Part shown: positions 13,954 to 26,295 of the stretch, in pieces
Layout: each line of letters starts with the position of its first letter
How positions within the stretch are numbered: the stretch's first letter is position 1
NCBI RefSeq assembly: GCF_042242105.1
Contig: NC_092022.1
Location: 9,110,001 to 9,174,000, forward strand
DNA length: 64,000 bases
Direction: 5' to 3'
Source of the DNA: Pempheris klunzingeri
Lineage: Eukaryota > Chordata > Actinopteri > Acropomatiformes > Pempheridae
Position numbers and translations under genes: made by a program
The notes under the pieces: model-generated
Database searches by the model: none
The model's input: the letters and a program-made list of their open reading frames with translations, nothing else
Told to the model about the DNA's origin: nothing

Positions 13954-14099
13954 TTTACTTACACAGTTGGAAGGCTAATGCATATGATTTTATTTTACAA
14001 CATAACATAATCAAGCGAGCCGCCGGTCTCTTCATTAAGAACTGCATGTTGTAACAAAGCGTGGATCCGCTTGGGAGACACCAGTCACATCTTGTCTTG

Positions 14100-14215
14100 C
14101 CAATTACACTTTGCATGATTCCTCCCCCAAATTAGGATGAGCCAAGATGGAAAATGATTCTTGGCATGTCGTGGGCCCTAATTATCCATTGAACAAATGG
14201 AAATATCATTGATGT
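14100..14215. promoter_or_regulatory. Possible noncoding regulatory island (POU/Sox/homeodomain words)
   Basis: Contains CTTTGCATGATT (octamer-like), CCTAATTATCC (homeodomain core) and ATTGAACAAATGG (Sox-like, overlapping an E-box-like word) within about 115 bases of non-repetitive sequence. Suggestive only; conservation across fish would be needed to support it. Confidence 0.2.
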
Positions 14216-16008
14216 TGTGTTCTTAATCCACCCATAGACAGAGAGCAACAAAGCACGCTGACAGCTTTTTGGCTTGTGTAATACAATGTGAGAGTGCCCA
14301 ACAGTTTGTTGTGATGAGCAGCCTGAGAGGAAACGCATACCTGGTCATTAAAAGTTTATCTGCGGTGGATGCAGATCTCCAGCTTCATCTTGTTGTTCGA
14401 CAGGATAACATGGTCTTTTACTGATAAATAACATGACAAAGACATCATGAGCGCTAAGCTGCTTGGTGCAGGGGAGTGACAAACACCATGAAAAACAAAC
14501 TGCATTGTATTGCCGGAAGTTTTCGATTGTGTTGTTGTTTTTCAAGAGCACAACTTGAATGAGAACATACTCAGAGTGAATACGGGAAAAACACAACCTC
14601 TCAAACACAGATTGGAAGAAGAAAATATCACTCATTCAGTTTTCAAGCATCTCTTCCATAGTGAGGCACAAACAGATCTCAACACTTACCTCCAAACACT
14701 TTCCTTGTTATTCACAAATACACACCACAATGAGACAAATATTATTTTAAAAGAAACTTTAGATATGTTGTGCATCTGCAAATTTGACTTTATAGGAATA
14801 GCAGTGAAATAACATTACCATAAGCTTGGTGCAATGCATGCATAATAGATTGTTGTTTTCACTCTGCATATGGTAGGAGCTGGATTCGCTTCAAAGTGCA
14901 CCAAATTTGCATGATTCGATGTGAGGGATTCTGGGATTAGAGAACACCACTTCCTCCCCCCACCCCTCTTTCACTCAGCTATAGAAAGGTATCACATTCC
15001 CACAGATGGTGGGGAACATTGTGAAAATATTGCCATTACGATACAAAAGAGTAAGCACAGCAAACTGAGAAAATAAACACAGTTTTTTCCCATTCTCTAA
15101 TTTAACAGTTTAATTCTCTCTTTAATGAAATACATGTTACTAATAGGTTTGGGCATCAATTCTAAATAATATTCACAAATTAAAATTTATCAAGATTGTG
15201 TGCTTTCTGCTTCTGTGTTTTGACACTCAAGATTTTGTGATTGAGAGGAAAAGTGACAGCTCTTACATGCGCCAGGAGAGACCAGCATCAACAGAGGACA
15301 CACTCCTGTACAGCTGCTTGTTGCCGACATCCCTCACCCTTGTCTTCTATCACTTAAAACTGACAGAAAACAGAGAAAGAGAGGAGAAAGCCTGTTTGAC
15401 TGTAGACAAGCCCCAGAGGCTGCTGCTGAACACTGTCTGGCAAACAAGAACAAACTGATACACAAAGTATTAACAGCGCCCAGAGCTGCGGTATTTATGA
15501 AAAACAAATGGCACAAGAGGGATGAACAGCTTCTCTACAATGCTCGTGAATCATTTCCTCTCTTTTTTAACGCCTGTTGTCTTGTCACCCTGTGATTCTG
15601 GCACTGTGCATTCCTACATAAAGTGAACTGAAGGCATATGTCACAGGCGATGGGGGTTTTCACAGCAGTGAGTACTTTTATTCAAATTAGATGCCCATCA
15701 ATGATGAGCTGTCCCTCTTCTCATTGGATAACCTGATTACAATTTAGATCAGGATGTCCATCTGTTAGGTGAACTCCCACGCGCTGCGTTATGCATATAG
15801 GATGAATGAAACTGCCTCACGGTTTTCCCCATTTCTTACTGAGAAACAAAGCCAGAGAAGGCACTCAAAGAGACGGTTTTGTTTATGCCTTCTGTTTCTG
15901 TTTATTTGTGGCATTTTGGCCCAAACTAAATGGATTAGTACTGAGATGACACGGGGTGAGAATAGCACAGGCCGTACACATTGTCTCATAGTGAGCAAAG
16001 TATAACAA

Positions 16009-16045
16009 GCCAAATCCAATGTGGTTCTGACACGTTGGATTTGGC
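16009..16045. repeat. 15-bp hairpin with 7-nt loop
   Basis: GCCAAATCCAATGTG at 16,009-16,023 pairs with CACGTTGGATTTGGC at 16,031-16,045 through one T-G wobble. The flanks do not extend the stem. It lies about 100 bases before a dispersed repeat and could belong to a decayed palindromic element. Confidence 0.8.
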
Positions 16046-16149
16046 CTCTGGTTGTGAATTTTGCGGAGATGAACACAGAACATTTAACTGAAAATGTCAG
16101 CTGAGAGTCACTTAGGACTGTATTTGATACGGTCACGATAGAACAAAGA

Positions 16150-16660
16150 GTGTACAATTATGTTAGCAGAGCTGTGTTTTGAGCTAAATGCTAATATCAG
16201 CATGCTAACATTCTCACAGTGACAATGCTAGCACACTCATGTTAAGCAGGTTCGCCATCATAGTGTGGTGTGTTTGCATGTTAACATTTGGTAATAAGCA
16301 CAAAGCATAGCTGAGGATGGCAGAACTGTCATTTGTTTTGCAGCAGGGTACTTAAAAGATTAAACTGATGGTGGCATTAAGGGAACACCAAACTTGTTAC
16401 AAATTCATCCTGAAGATGACATTAATATCTGAACCAAATTTCATGGCATTCATAGCAATCATGTCACATTTCACTCAAAACCTCAAGTGTCAATCTCACC
16501 AAAGTCAGTATGGGTCATCCTCTGTAGACCATGAATGTAGAAATTCTGATTTTCAACTTTTTCCAATTTTTGTCAGAATACTTTAGTCTGGAACGATGTG
16601 GTGGACAAACATTGTGATCCCTTGAGCGATGTCACTGCCAGGGCTAAAAATAAAGCGGTT
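16150..16660 (+). repeat. Dispersed teleost repeat, family A (diverged copy)
   Basis: Shows the ordered landmarks of family A: ATGCTAACATT-type words near 16,200, a CATGTTAACATTTGG block near 16,280, ATGGTGGCATTAAG, TTCATCCTGAAGATGAC, AACCAAATTTCATGGCATTC, CACCAAAGTCAGTATGGG, and near the end TTAGTCTGGAACGATGTGG. The same order appears at 54,225-54,870. It has no coding capacity. From memory this is a widespread noncoding interspersed repeat in percomorph genomes. Confidence 0.8.
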
Positions 16661-17474
16661 TGGCACGAGTCCATTGATTTAAGGGTTGGTTAATCTTCCC
16701 AAGTATCCCTGGTGCTATAGAGCCATATGGACCACTTTGGTTTAATTTTCCCAGGTTTTAAAATATCAGTCTCTAAGATTTTTGCCTCAACTCCAGTACA
16801 ATGGATGTGAATGGAATAAAAATTCAACAGGAATGTGCCTTTACAGAAACAGTATCCCATTTACTTAAATAATCCATAGAACACACTCTCAACAGTTTTA
16901 TAGTGGGAAAAAACTATAAAAACTATATGTATTGCTAGAGTATGTGAGAAAAATGTTTTTATGTATTTTCAGTGCCTCAACTCCAATTATTGTTTGTCAT
17001 ATCACTGCCTTTTCCATCTGTTCTGCTATTTTCAAAACAAAATAAGCTTTATTAATTGTTGTGTGCAAGCAATCAGGTCCGAGTGCTTTTTCCTGCTTTG
17101 CTGACAGAAATGTTCCATTGCAGTTATTACCTGTACTCATATTTTGGATTAAAAATGTGTTTGATCAGCAAACCAAAGATTTTTACAAATCCACAGGTGA
17201 CATATCTTTCATCAGTTGCAGGGATAATCTGACTCTCTGCAAAATGATTTCCTCTTTGCAGGTGAACCAGAGAATTGCACAGAGAAAGAGAGAAGCTATT
17301 GATGTGTGGGGCAGGTGGTGGAGGATCAGGTCTTGTGATGTTCCTGACCTAATATGGCCAGGTCTGGACTATCAGCTGAGAATCAGGTGCTTGCTAAATA
17401 TTTAGGAGGATGAGGACATCCAGCTGGGCCAAGACACTCATCATAAGGCTCGTCTCAGCGCTTCTTTTCTGTGT

Positions 17475-17589
17475 CTTACAGTGGTGGAATGTAACTAAGT
17501 ACATTTACTCAAGTAGTGCACTTAGATACAGTATTACACTACATTTCAGAAGGAAACATTGTACTACGCCACTACATTTATCTAGGAGC
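17475..17589 (+). repeat. Dispersed teleost repeat, family B
   Basis: Begins with CAGTGGTGGAATGTAACTAA and continues with GTACATTTACTCAAGTAGTG and TACATTTCAGAAGGAAACAT. This is a very common teleost interspersed motif, in my memory of the family. A more diverged copy lies at 29,360-29,530. Confidence 0.8.
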
Positions 17590-17615
17590 GGGTTAGGGTT
17601 AGCTAACCCTAACCC
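17590..17615. repeat. Perfect palindrome of inverted telomeric hexamers
   Basis: Two GGGTTA units are followed by a central GC and two TAACCC units, giving a 26-bp perfect palindrome: (GGGTTA)2-GC-(TAACCC)2. It abuts the right end of the family B repeat copy. It is far too short to be a functional telomere or a classical fusion scar. Confidence 0.95.
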
Positions 17616-17824
17616 TTTAGTTAATAGTTAGTTAATTTTCAGATAAAGAATTTCCATATGAAACATACCAAAATGATATTGTTGTGGATTAAACTACCAA
17701 ACATTATATTAAATTCTTAAGATTAGCTCCACATTGACAACATAAAATGTTGTAAGTAAATGCATCCGAAAGAATAGTTAAGTAATGTACGTATAATAAA
17801 TACAACAATCTGAATGGTGTTCAT

Positions 17825-18750
17825 TACATTGTATGGAAGTCTATAGGGGACTATATTAAAATGATCATGTACAATTGAAAATGAAAATGTATTTCCACTA
17901 TAGCATTATAATTTCCCATATATACATATGTATTATTTGAGTATAAATTAAAATGGAAATGCTATAATACAATTTGCATTTTCATCTACGCATATGGAAG
18001 TTCTGTGCACATATTAAAATTAAAATGGAAAAGCTGTTTGACATTTGATTTTCAAAGTCATATGCCATTGTACAATATAATCTAATATGAACAATATTCA
18101 AATGTTGATTCAAATTCCAAAAAATTGAAATGCAATAGAAACAATGTAACTTGATTTTCAAGTTTGTAAGCAATAATAACCCTAAGCAATAATTAAATCA
18201 CAATTAATATTCAAATGCAGCTTTCTAAAAATGTAACTGCTGTGCAGTGGACAATACTCACATGCAACAAGCAAAACAAAACAACCATTTTCCATTTACA
18301 TGTTGCCACACTATTTTGCTAACAAAATGGAAATGAAAATACAAACTGTCAGCACTCTCATCCAGGTGTGTCTGTGATTAGGATGCCAGTCATTCTTAGT
18401 AGATGGGACACCAGGCCAGGACACAGACTACCTACTGGAACCTGACTTTCATGGTCAGTCTATGTCTGTAAGTCTGTATCGCTGCTCCTATGGTGTCCTG
18501 CCTACACAGAATGATTTATGTCCACGCTGTAGTTAATATGAGAACTGACAGATTGTATTATCATTTTCATTTTAACAGTAAAAGAGCTTGGGGACATGCA
18601 AATCTAAATGCAATAGACAATGGTTGTTGATTTACTTACTTGATTTGAATATTGTCCATATTAGAATGCTGTTGTGGAATTACATTTTCATTTTCATGTT
18701 TGCATTATCATTTTAATACAGTCCCCTATAGGCTTCCATACATATTGTAC
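17825..18750. mobile_element. Foldback/MITE-like element with about 80-bp inverted arms
   Basis: The left arm (17,831-17,910) contains GTATGGAAGTCTATAGGGGA, then TATTAAAATGAT, GAAAATGAAAATGTA and TTCCACTATAGCATT. The right arm (18,661-18,741) is its reverse complement with about ten mismatches: AATGCTGTTGTGGAA, TACATTTTCATTTTC, ATCATTTTAATA, and CCCTATAGGCTTCCATAC. The 0.75 kb between them is AT-rich with scattered AAATGGAAATGAAAAT-like words in both orientations and no transposase frame. Exact ends and target-site duplications are not clear. It is most simply a non-autonomous DNA element or foldback element. Confidence 0.7.
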
Positions 18751-21700
18751 ATTTTGCTGATAATAAACTTCTACTTCAATACGTTTTTTGAATGGAGGAC
18801 TTTCACTTCTAGTATTTCTATACTGTGTTATTATTACTTGCTACAATGCAGTAAAAAGTCTGTTGGTGTCAGTTTTTCAGTCAGTGTCTCACTCCTTTTC
18901 TCTTTCCTCATACCCACTCATGCTCATTCTGTCTTCTTTGTGTCTTTGTGTTTCGCCGCTGCATGTTGTCTTCTTTTCTGCAAGTGATCACATCTACAGT
19001 AGGCATCCTAGAGATTTTCTGTAGGAAGAAAGTATTTTGTGTGGGAAGAAATGGAGTAAAAACAAAGACTTTCAGTTCTCTGAAAGGATTTCAAGTGTCT
19101 TTTAAACCCTTCAGAATGTTAGACATTAGAGGCATGTTGCTCATTTCATTGTTAAGTTTTCGTAGTTAATAACTTAAGTTTTTTTTCACTTAGTAATTTA
19201 ATGTCATTGAATATTAGTTTTTCTCCACTTGCTGAGCTGATGTCTTTGACCTGTATGTACAAAATCTGAGAATTGAGTGGTATGAACCTAATTAAACATC
19301 AACATGCTGTTTTTTTTTCTTTAGTTAAATTAACCCAGATAATCAGACTCTCTAAAGCCCCTCATACTTAAATTGAACATATTCTGCTGTCTGTTTGCCT
19401 CCTCACAGTGGACACAGTGTGTTGCTGGATCCCTACTGATTAAATTCCACCATAAATGATTATACTAAATGTAATGCAAGCAATTAAAGTAAAAGCCTGA
19501 TCAAATGGTGGTCAGTAAAATATACTGACATGTAATTGAAAATGTCCCCTTTCTCTTGCTTTGCACTGCCCCTGTAATATGAATCCGTCTAAAAACAGAT
19601 CAGGTTTCTGACAGCAACAGGGGAGTAGATGATACTTAATCAACTAATTGACACAACAAAGACCTTTTCAAATGTGTGTGTTCAATAACGTCTGGCCCCT
19701 CTCATGTTTAATGCTAAATTATTCACCAGGATGACTTTTTTGCCTCCAAACTAGCTGTTACTTTCAGCCGCTGATGAACAATGATCAGGCAGCAAAGGTT
19801 AAAGGTTAAACTAAAGTAAAGTAAGCTAAAGTAAACTTTGTGGCGATATTGCCGGTGTGAATCACAATTTCTCTTTGTGATAATGATAAACAAGCTAGCA
19901 CCTTCTGACTAACTCTCTCATCGAACATAAAAAACATGGAGCCACAGTTTCATTGATCAGCTATAGTATTAAATGCTATTACTCGTCAGGCTTTTTGGAT
20001 CAAAGGCAATTATTCATAATTCACCTTTCCAAAATCCTGTGGTGTCGCTCTGTACTACAAAAGAAACAGAGAACACGGAATACAATTTAATGGATTACCA
20101 TTTTTTTCCTGTGCCTTATGACACAATGACACAATTACCTTGAAGCTTATTTTCGAGGCGGGAAAAAGAGGATTGGGTGACAGAAAAATAAGGCGGATAA
20201 TATGCTCTCTTGTATTTAACTTTGACAAACTTACAGGCTCAAGGCGTTACCATTTCCTAGTCCTTTCTGTCATGCTCTGAGAGTAGGAAGGGCCCTGTAT
20301 ACTGTAGCTACAGGTCATTGCTGCCGTACAGATGAACTAAGTGACAATAATTGAGTTAAGAGGGGAAACAAATGATGTCATGAGTGCATGAAGTGGAAAG
20401 AGTCGACTGATTTATTTTCCAAAACAATACATGCCAGAGCAAATCAGTTTTATTGGGAGGTGCTGCGGGGTGGGGGGTTCAAACTGTAGCTTTGGTTCAC
20501 TAGGCTTCACCTCAGCACCACAGAAAGTGACTGTGTGCACCGCAGATTAACTGCTACACAACAAGACAATAAGTCACTTTTATCTGTGATTAGTGAGAGC
20601 GAAAAGTCAGGAAGTGATCGCGGTGCAGTACAGGAAAGGCAGCATTATGACAATGTATAGTATGAACACTCATGAAAAATACTGCAGTCAAAAAGTATAT
20701 TGTTATATAAGATATTATGTGATTTACATAACAACAACAACAATAATAATAATAATATCTTGAGTATTAAAAGCAAAAGTATCATGCAAAGCCTATTTCA
20801 GAGATTTGTTAATAATTTCTATTTTTGTATTAGATCAGGGAATATGTTGGTTTGATCAGACACATCAGTGTAACATCGCTGCATGAGACAGTCACAGAAA
20901 AATAAAACATACAAAACTAAAAAACTGTGTGTGAAACAACAAAAACGTGTCATCAAGCCTATATAACCAAATCAGACAGCATATCAGTGAATGAATATTA
21001 CTATAAAGTAGTTCATACGGTATTCATTTGATTGTCTGTGCATCTTTATGCTAAAAGCCATGCCCCTAAAATCCTCCATAAGTCTTTGGGTTTCGATGCA
21101 TGCTTATGTTCATTTTATGAATAAAACACATTAACAAATGTACTCGAAATTTTAAAATCAGATCATTCTAGCATTCTGTAGATAAAATGTTGTAGGTAGC
21201 AGTTTCGTGATGACTCGCATATTTATCCAGACATAGATTCTGCACACGACTATGATAATATCAGTAATTCTACATACAAGTAACCAGAGAGGAATCTATG
21301 TACATTAATGGTGGTATAATTTGACACCACTCAAAGAACTTAAAGCATTTCGTGTTGCAATGTAACGGCTGTCTCAAGCAGGATCTGTGTTGGAAATAAC
21401 ATAAACATAGTACACTGCATTTAGCGCCCCTAGACATACAGCACAGGTTGGTGGTGTCACAGTATAGACTCAAAGAAGAGCACTAATGATGTGAAATAGG
21501 CCTGAAGGACACACTGAGTTGTTGACATTCAGCTGTAGGGAACTCATTCCATCCCAGTGTGGAAAAAAACAGAGGAATGATTAAAGTGACAAAGGTTCTG
21601 TCTGCTCTTGTCCTTTATCTGACTGACGACTCCACAGAAGAGAGACTAATTGCGCGGGGGATGAAAGTGGCGACAATTATTTCTCTATAATGGCACAGAT

Positions 21701-21831
21701 GCATCCATTTCAAAGAGAGTTTGCAACTTCAGATGAAGTTTACTTAATTAAGCCTGAGTCGAGGGGCCTTTGTTCCTGCATCTTTGCATTCGAGTGTTAG
21801 TACATTTGTGATTCTGCATGCAACAGTTATC
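18751..21831. other. Intergenic DNA, nothing recognisable
   Basis: No gene, long repeat or microsatellite stands out beyond a short (AAC)n/(AAT)n stretch near 20,731-20,757. Parts near 19,940-20,060 are non-repetitive and could be conserved noncoding DNA, but I have no positive evidence. Confidence 0.55.
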
Positions 21832-21953
<122 letters not shown>

Positions 21954-22997
21954 ACTACTAAATCAAATTTTAAAAGCAATGCGATGTTTGAAAGGTCCCA
22001 GGTTTTATATCAGTCACCATTTCCTCGCTGCTGTGGAGATTGTTTACTCTGTAAAGTCAGTTTAAACTTGATCCAATCACATCTGTTAAAAATTCAGGCT
22101 GCACTACAAAAAAAAGCAATTGTCCCACTTTTAGCATAGTTGACAGTCGCAGGCATGCTGAGGTGGTAACTTCAGTCTGTGAAAAGTTTCCCTGTCTGTA
22201 GGTGTGTGGTAAAGCCGGGGCCCTTGTTGTATTGAGGTAGAATATGACTCATAATCCCAGATGACTCATGTGGTGCGTTGAAGTCATACTGAGGTTCTCA
22301 ATATACCCTGATTTTCATGCTGATACAGGATGGGTACAGTGTCGACGAGATTGGAGCTTCCTCTTTTTGTTCCACTTTTTAACTCTTTTTTTTGTGGGGA
22401 GAGGGGGGGTGGAAGTTCTTAAACTGTGCTCTGAGACTGGCTTATCTCTCAAAAGCTTGATATGAATAACTATGTAGGAGAAACTAGAGAGTCTGTATAA
22501 TATGCACTTAACTGCAACAAGAAATACACTCGGTGAAACTAGCTTAAAGGGATATGGTAGCTTTAGATATCACAGCAAATGATGCGCTGTGAACACAGTC
22601 CTTGCCTCGGGGCAACACGGTGACTAATGCATTTAGCTGCGATTAAACAGCCTATATATTTAATGTGAAAACTGGTCATGTTTTACAAAAAATAAAAGGG
22701 AGAGCATCAGACTCGTATTGGCCGAGAAACTGATTTTATAAAATATTATTTTAGCAGAACCCAGCTAAAAAAAATCTTTAAAGTTTATTAATTAATTTAA
22801 ACCATCGAAATATAGCCTTTAGTATATTGTGGATGGTGCACTAATTTATTGTTCATTCATTGTGGGCTAAGCATTTTCTCATTGTTTGTCACTATCTAAT
22901 CGTAGAGTAGAACAAAAGGGTGCCAACTAAAAGAGGTTTGAGCTCAGGAAAATGTACGACCAGCAGGAAATATACCATTAATGTGCTCTCGGTTTTA

Positions 22998-22999
<2 letters not shown>

Positions 23000-23053
<54 letters not shown>
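23000..23053. repeat. (CA)27 microsatellite
   Basis: Uninterrupted CA array of about 54 bp. Confidence 0.97.
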
Positions 23054-23055
<2 letters not shown>

Positions 23056-23898
23056 TGCACTCACCAAGATTTAAATAGATATAACTGCAGATTGTGTATC
23101 TTTGCACTTTTCAAATACCACTGGGAAAATGAAGTTTTTGGGTCATAGCAAGGGAGAAAGAGCCTCAAAGAAATGCATTTAATACATCTGATTCTCCAAT
23201 ACTGCATGGTCACATGCATATTGCACTATATATGATGCATGATGATGTAAAAAAGTCTCTCTGCACTCATGATGTCCTCTCACATATAAAACAGCGCTGC
23301 GTGGGGTCTTTAGTCTAAATTTACTGGATTATTAAAACAGTTGATCACATCTCAGAGTTTAATATTGCGTAATGAATTGTGTATCTTGCTGAGAAACATC
23401 CAGTCGCACCCTTAGGATCGCTTTAATATCCACTATAAATGTGCATTATATTTGAGGTGGTGTTACAGTGCTTCATTCACATACAAGGCATCTGTGTGGA
23501 AACCTGGTCAGTGTCATATTCCCATGTGGACGAATAGAAACGACATCAGATCCCAGTGTTGACACTGGACTCATTTATTGATGTTTGCTGGCAACATGTA
23601 CAGGATGGATGCAGACAATGTCAACGCCATACTTGAAGGAGCTCATTCCCTCTGTATTTTCAGGTCAGTGGCTTTCATCAGATGTAATGGGGAGGGGGGG
23701 TTGTTAAATTATGAATGAAGAACCACTCTGTGGACGATGAGGATGATGCAGATTATTCATCCCTGCTTCCTTACGAAGCCAGTTCTCAGCAGAGGGATTT
23801 CACACCAGAGGGATTAGGACCGTATTACTCAAAAGTGTAAAGTAAGTAGATTACAGGCCATAGCCAGCGACTGGTATCACCATCTGCATTATGGTCTG

Positions 23899-23945
23899 GA
23901 TCAGGGGTTTCCAAATTTTTTGATGTCGAAGACTTCCACACTGAC
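23899..23945 (+). repeat. Possible hAT-type repeat end, family C fragment
   Basis: ATCAGGGGTTTCCAAATTTT resembles the CAG-GGTTCTCAA(A/C)-type ends of common fish hAT-derived repeats also suspected at 26,220 and 61,471. Only the terminal word is recognisable, so the assignment is tentative. Confidence 0.35.
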
Positions 23946-24044
23946 ATACATTGTATGATAAGATTTTTATCTGAAATAGCTTCTGCTGAGATTCTTTTCG
24001 CTGTACGTGTTGATGTTGTGTCACAGACACCGATCTTTTATTTA

Positions 24045-24335
24045 CATGTAACCTTTATTTTACCAGGAGCTTCTGAGATCAGAATACTTTTTTGAGAGAG
24101 CCCTGGCCAAAATAACAAGATGTAACATCATGTAACTAGACTGTAGACAACACACAGTACAGATTAAAAAAGGTAAATACTGTTAGTGGGGTTGTGACAT
24201 TGTTTAGTTGTAGGAACAAAGAAAATATATATAATAAAAATTATTCTTAATTAGATCTTTATTTTACCAGCATGGTCTCTTGAGATGGGGGAATACTTAG
24301 AGAGTTTACATGAATACATAGAACCAAAGTACAGA
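24045..24335 (+). repeat. Two adjacent copies of a TTTATTTTACCAG repeat (family D)
   Basis: The first copy (about 24,045-24,130) reads CCTTTATTTTACCAGGAGCT followed by TTCTGAGATCAGAATAC and GAGAGCCCTGGCCAA. The second (about 24,255-24,335) reads CTTTATTTTACCAGCATGGT and then CTTGAGATGGGGGAATAC. Both match a known vertebrate interspersed motif of the TTTATTTAACCAGG type, recalled from memory. They lie in the same orientation about 210 bases apart. Confidence 0.65.
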
Positions 24336-24608
24336 CACAATATCATCTAACTATACAGTGTGGATTAACACAGAAAAGGACCAATTACAATGACAGATGA
24401 TGACAGCGGACTGATAACAACATGTTGAGCTGGGAAAACCTCCAGAAAATGAAAAACAGAGTAAAATAAAAAAGTAAAAAAAGTAACTTCTCATTCTTCG
24501 GAGGACCTTCTGGAAAACAATTAACGACGAAGGATCCAAGCTTGGAAAACACTGTCCTAAAGATGAAGCTGATGCTGATGATGTGTAGGTGGAGGAGCAG
24601 AACCAGCA

Positions 24609-24643
<35 letters not shown>

Positions 24644-24649
24644 CGATGA
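24609..24649. repeat. (GAT)n trinucleotide microsatellite
   Basis: GAT/ATG array of about 41 bp with one C interruption near its end. The minus strand reads as a poly-Ser open frame, which I regard as an artefact of the repeat. Confidence 0.95.
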
Positions 24650-25299
24650 GGTCTTTATCCTCCCCATTGTTGTGAGTACAAGCAAGCTGTTTAGCAGCAG
24701 AATAAATGTTTTTAATTTACTTGTAAACCACGGCCGTGTCTGGCCGTTTGTGAGCCCGGGGCTAAACATCAGCGACATGGCAGGGAGGAATGATTACTGC
24801 TGATCATGCAGTATGCCAGCTGCTGATGACTTTATCGGAACGGATCAGGTTATGGATGATTAATTTAGACACTGAATCAATGCGTGCCATTGCCTTCATC
24901 AGGGCCCTGCTGAGCTGAGAGGCCTTCATTAGGTAGTGTAAAGTGACGTATGTAAAAGACTATGCTGCTTCTGAAATGGTTGATTACTTTAGAAAACATA
25001 AAGTGTCACTCTCCCTATTTCGTCTTTTAAATCCAGGTTATGCCAGCCCTCCTTCACATTTCTTAAGTTTATTTGCTTAATTTCAGACCATTAGTACAGT
25101 AAATCAATCAGACAGTCCGTCTTTGTCCTCAACTTCTTCAAAAACATCTCGGCTGAGTCTGTCCCACTGCCTATCTCATGATTATAAAACTGTGCCAGTG
25201 AGCAGCCACCCAAGACCTGGATAATAAACACTGATACAGTAGATCTTCAGTTCTGAGAGCTCAAGTCTGATCCTGTCCTGTTTCCTCTCTGCTGTCTGA

Positions 25300-25530
25300 T
25301 GGAGGTGTGGGAGGAAGAGGCAGCAGGAAGAAGAGGAGAAAAGGAGGGAGGGGCAAGGAGAGGAGGAAAGAGGTTGAGCTCTGATGAGGATGAATAGTGA
25401 AGAGAGGAAGAGGAAAAAGAGGAGGAGGGTGGGGTAAAGAGGGAGGGGACTGAGAGGAGGGGCGAGGGGGAGGGGGGGGGGGGGGTAGTGCAAGAGGAGA
25501 AAAAGCAGCGATGGGGAGGGAGAGAAAGGG
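25300..25530. repeat. Polypurine tract with a 14-base G run
   Basis: Some 230 bases are overwhelmingly A and G (GGAGG, GAGGAAGAGG, GGGGAGGGG words), ending in an uninterrupted G14 at 25,472-25,485. Such tracts can form triplex DNA or G-quadruplexes: multiple GGG/GGGG runs are spaced by one to five bases. No coding function is likely. Confidence 0.9.
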
Positions 25531-26219
25531 TCTAACTCCGGCATAAAAGTAAATTCAAATGCATTATTCATGGTTCTCTGTGTCAAAATATCATTTACGT
25601 GTGCTGTGTTGACTCATGGCTCGTAAAATGAGAAGGACATGAAAAGAAAGAAAGGATGGAGGAAATAAACAACTCAGGAGGCTTTCTCTATTCTTGGCCC
25701 GAAAATAAAAAAAGGAGCCCTGGTGCGCTCTCCCCAAACTTATTAGGCATCAATTATTTATTGTGCTCTGTTTACTATTCTTTATCTGTGTAATAAGCAG
25801 CCACCTTGTCACGGAAAGTCTCAAATTCGTCTTCAAAGTTGGCAGGTTTGAAAGGGACTGAAATAGACTCTGGTGTTTTTCACCTCCTGTTATTGACCTT
25901 AAACCTAACACACCACACGCATATGAGGGTTGCTATTTTCAAATCAACCCCAGTCCCCGTGTCAATAAATGTTTGAGTTTTCAGTTGCCTGTTTCAAATC
26001 CAGGTCAAGATAACCAGCTGTTTGCGAGATTTCCTTTTTCCCATTTTAATTTTTCTGGGTTTTCTGTATAATGAGCGCTGACACCACTGTACTATCAGCA
26101 AAGCTCCTGTCTCTCTGTTTGGGACCGTTGGTTTCACGCAATAAGCACACTGACACCACAGCAGCCCCTACAGGTGGACGGAAGTACTGCTGCTGCCATC
26201 AGTCCTATTTAATTACAAT

Positions 26220-26295
26220 AATGGTGGTTTCCAAACTGTGGGTTGAGACCACTAAAGGGTCTGCAAGATTGATCTGGGGGGACATGAGGTGATTA
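26220..26295 (+). repeat. hAT-like repeat remnant (family C)
   Basis: GGTGGTTTCCAAACTGTGGG is followed by TTGAGACCACTAAAGGGTCT, GCAAGATTGATCTGGGG and a GACATGAGGTGATTAAC word. This matches the layout of a common fish hAT-derived sequence, with terminal CCAAACTGTGGGT and a ...GTCGTGAGATGATTAA-type inner word. A related piece lies at 61,471-61,560. Confidence 0.65.

Larger units (their letters stand above)
13954..17474. other. Intergenic DNA without recognisable genes
   Basis: No exon found. The 100-codon frame at about 14.5-14.8 kb and the 114-codon frame at about 17.06-17.4 kb show no family motif and no paired splice sites. The stretch contains a candidate regulatory island (14,100-14,215), a hairpin (16,009) and a dispersed repeat (16,150-16,660). 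Confidence 0.6.

Noticed and set aside
17061..17405. 114-codon plus-strand open frame
   Set aside because: No family motif, no paired splice sites, and ordinary AT-rich intergenic context.
24557..24778. Minus-strand frame with a poly-Ser stretch, resembling a low-complexity nuclear protein
   Set aside because: The serine run is the (GAT)n repeat. The rest matches no family and lacks splice sites.
25182..25586. 134-codon minus-strand open frame rich in Pro/Leu/Ser
   Set aside because: It is the pyrimidine-strand translation of the polypurine tract.
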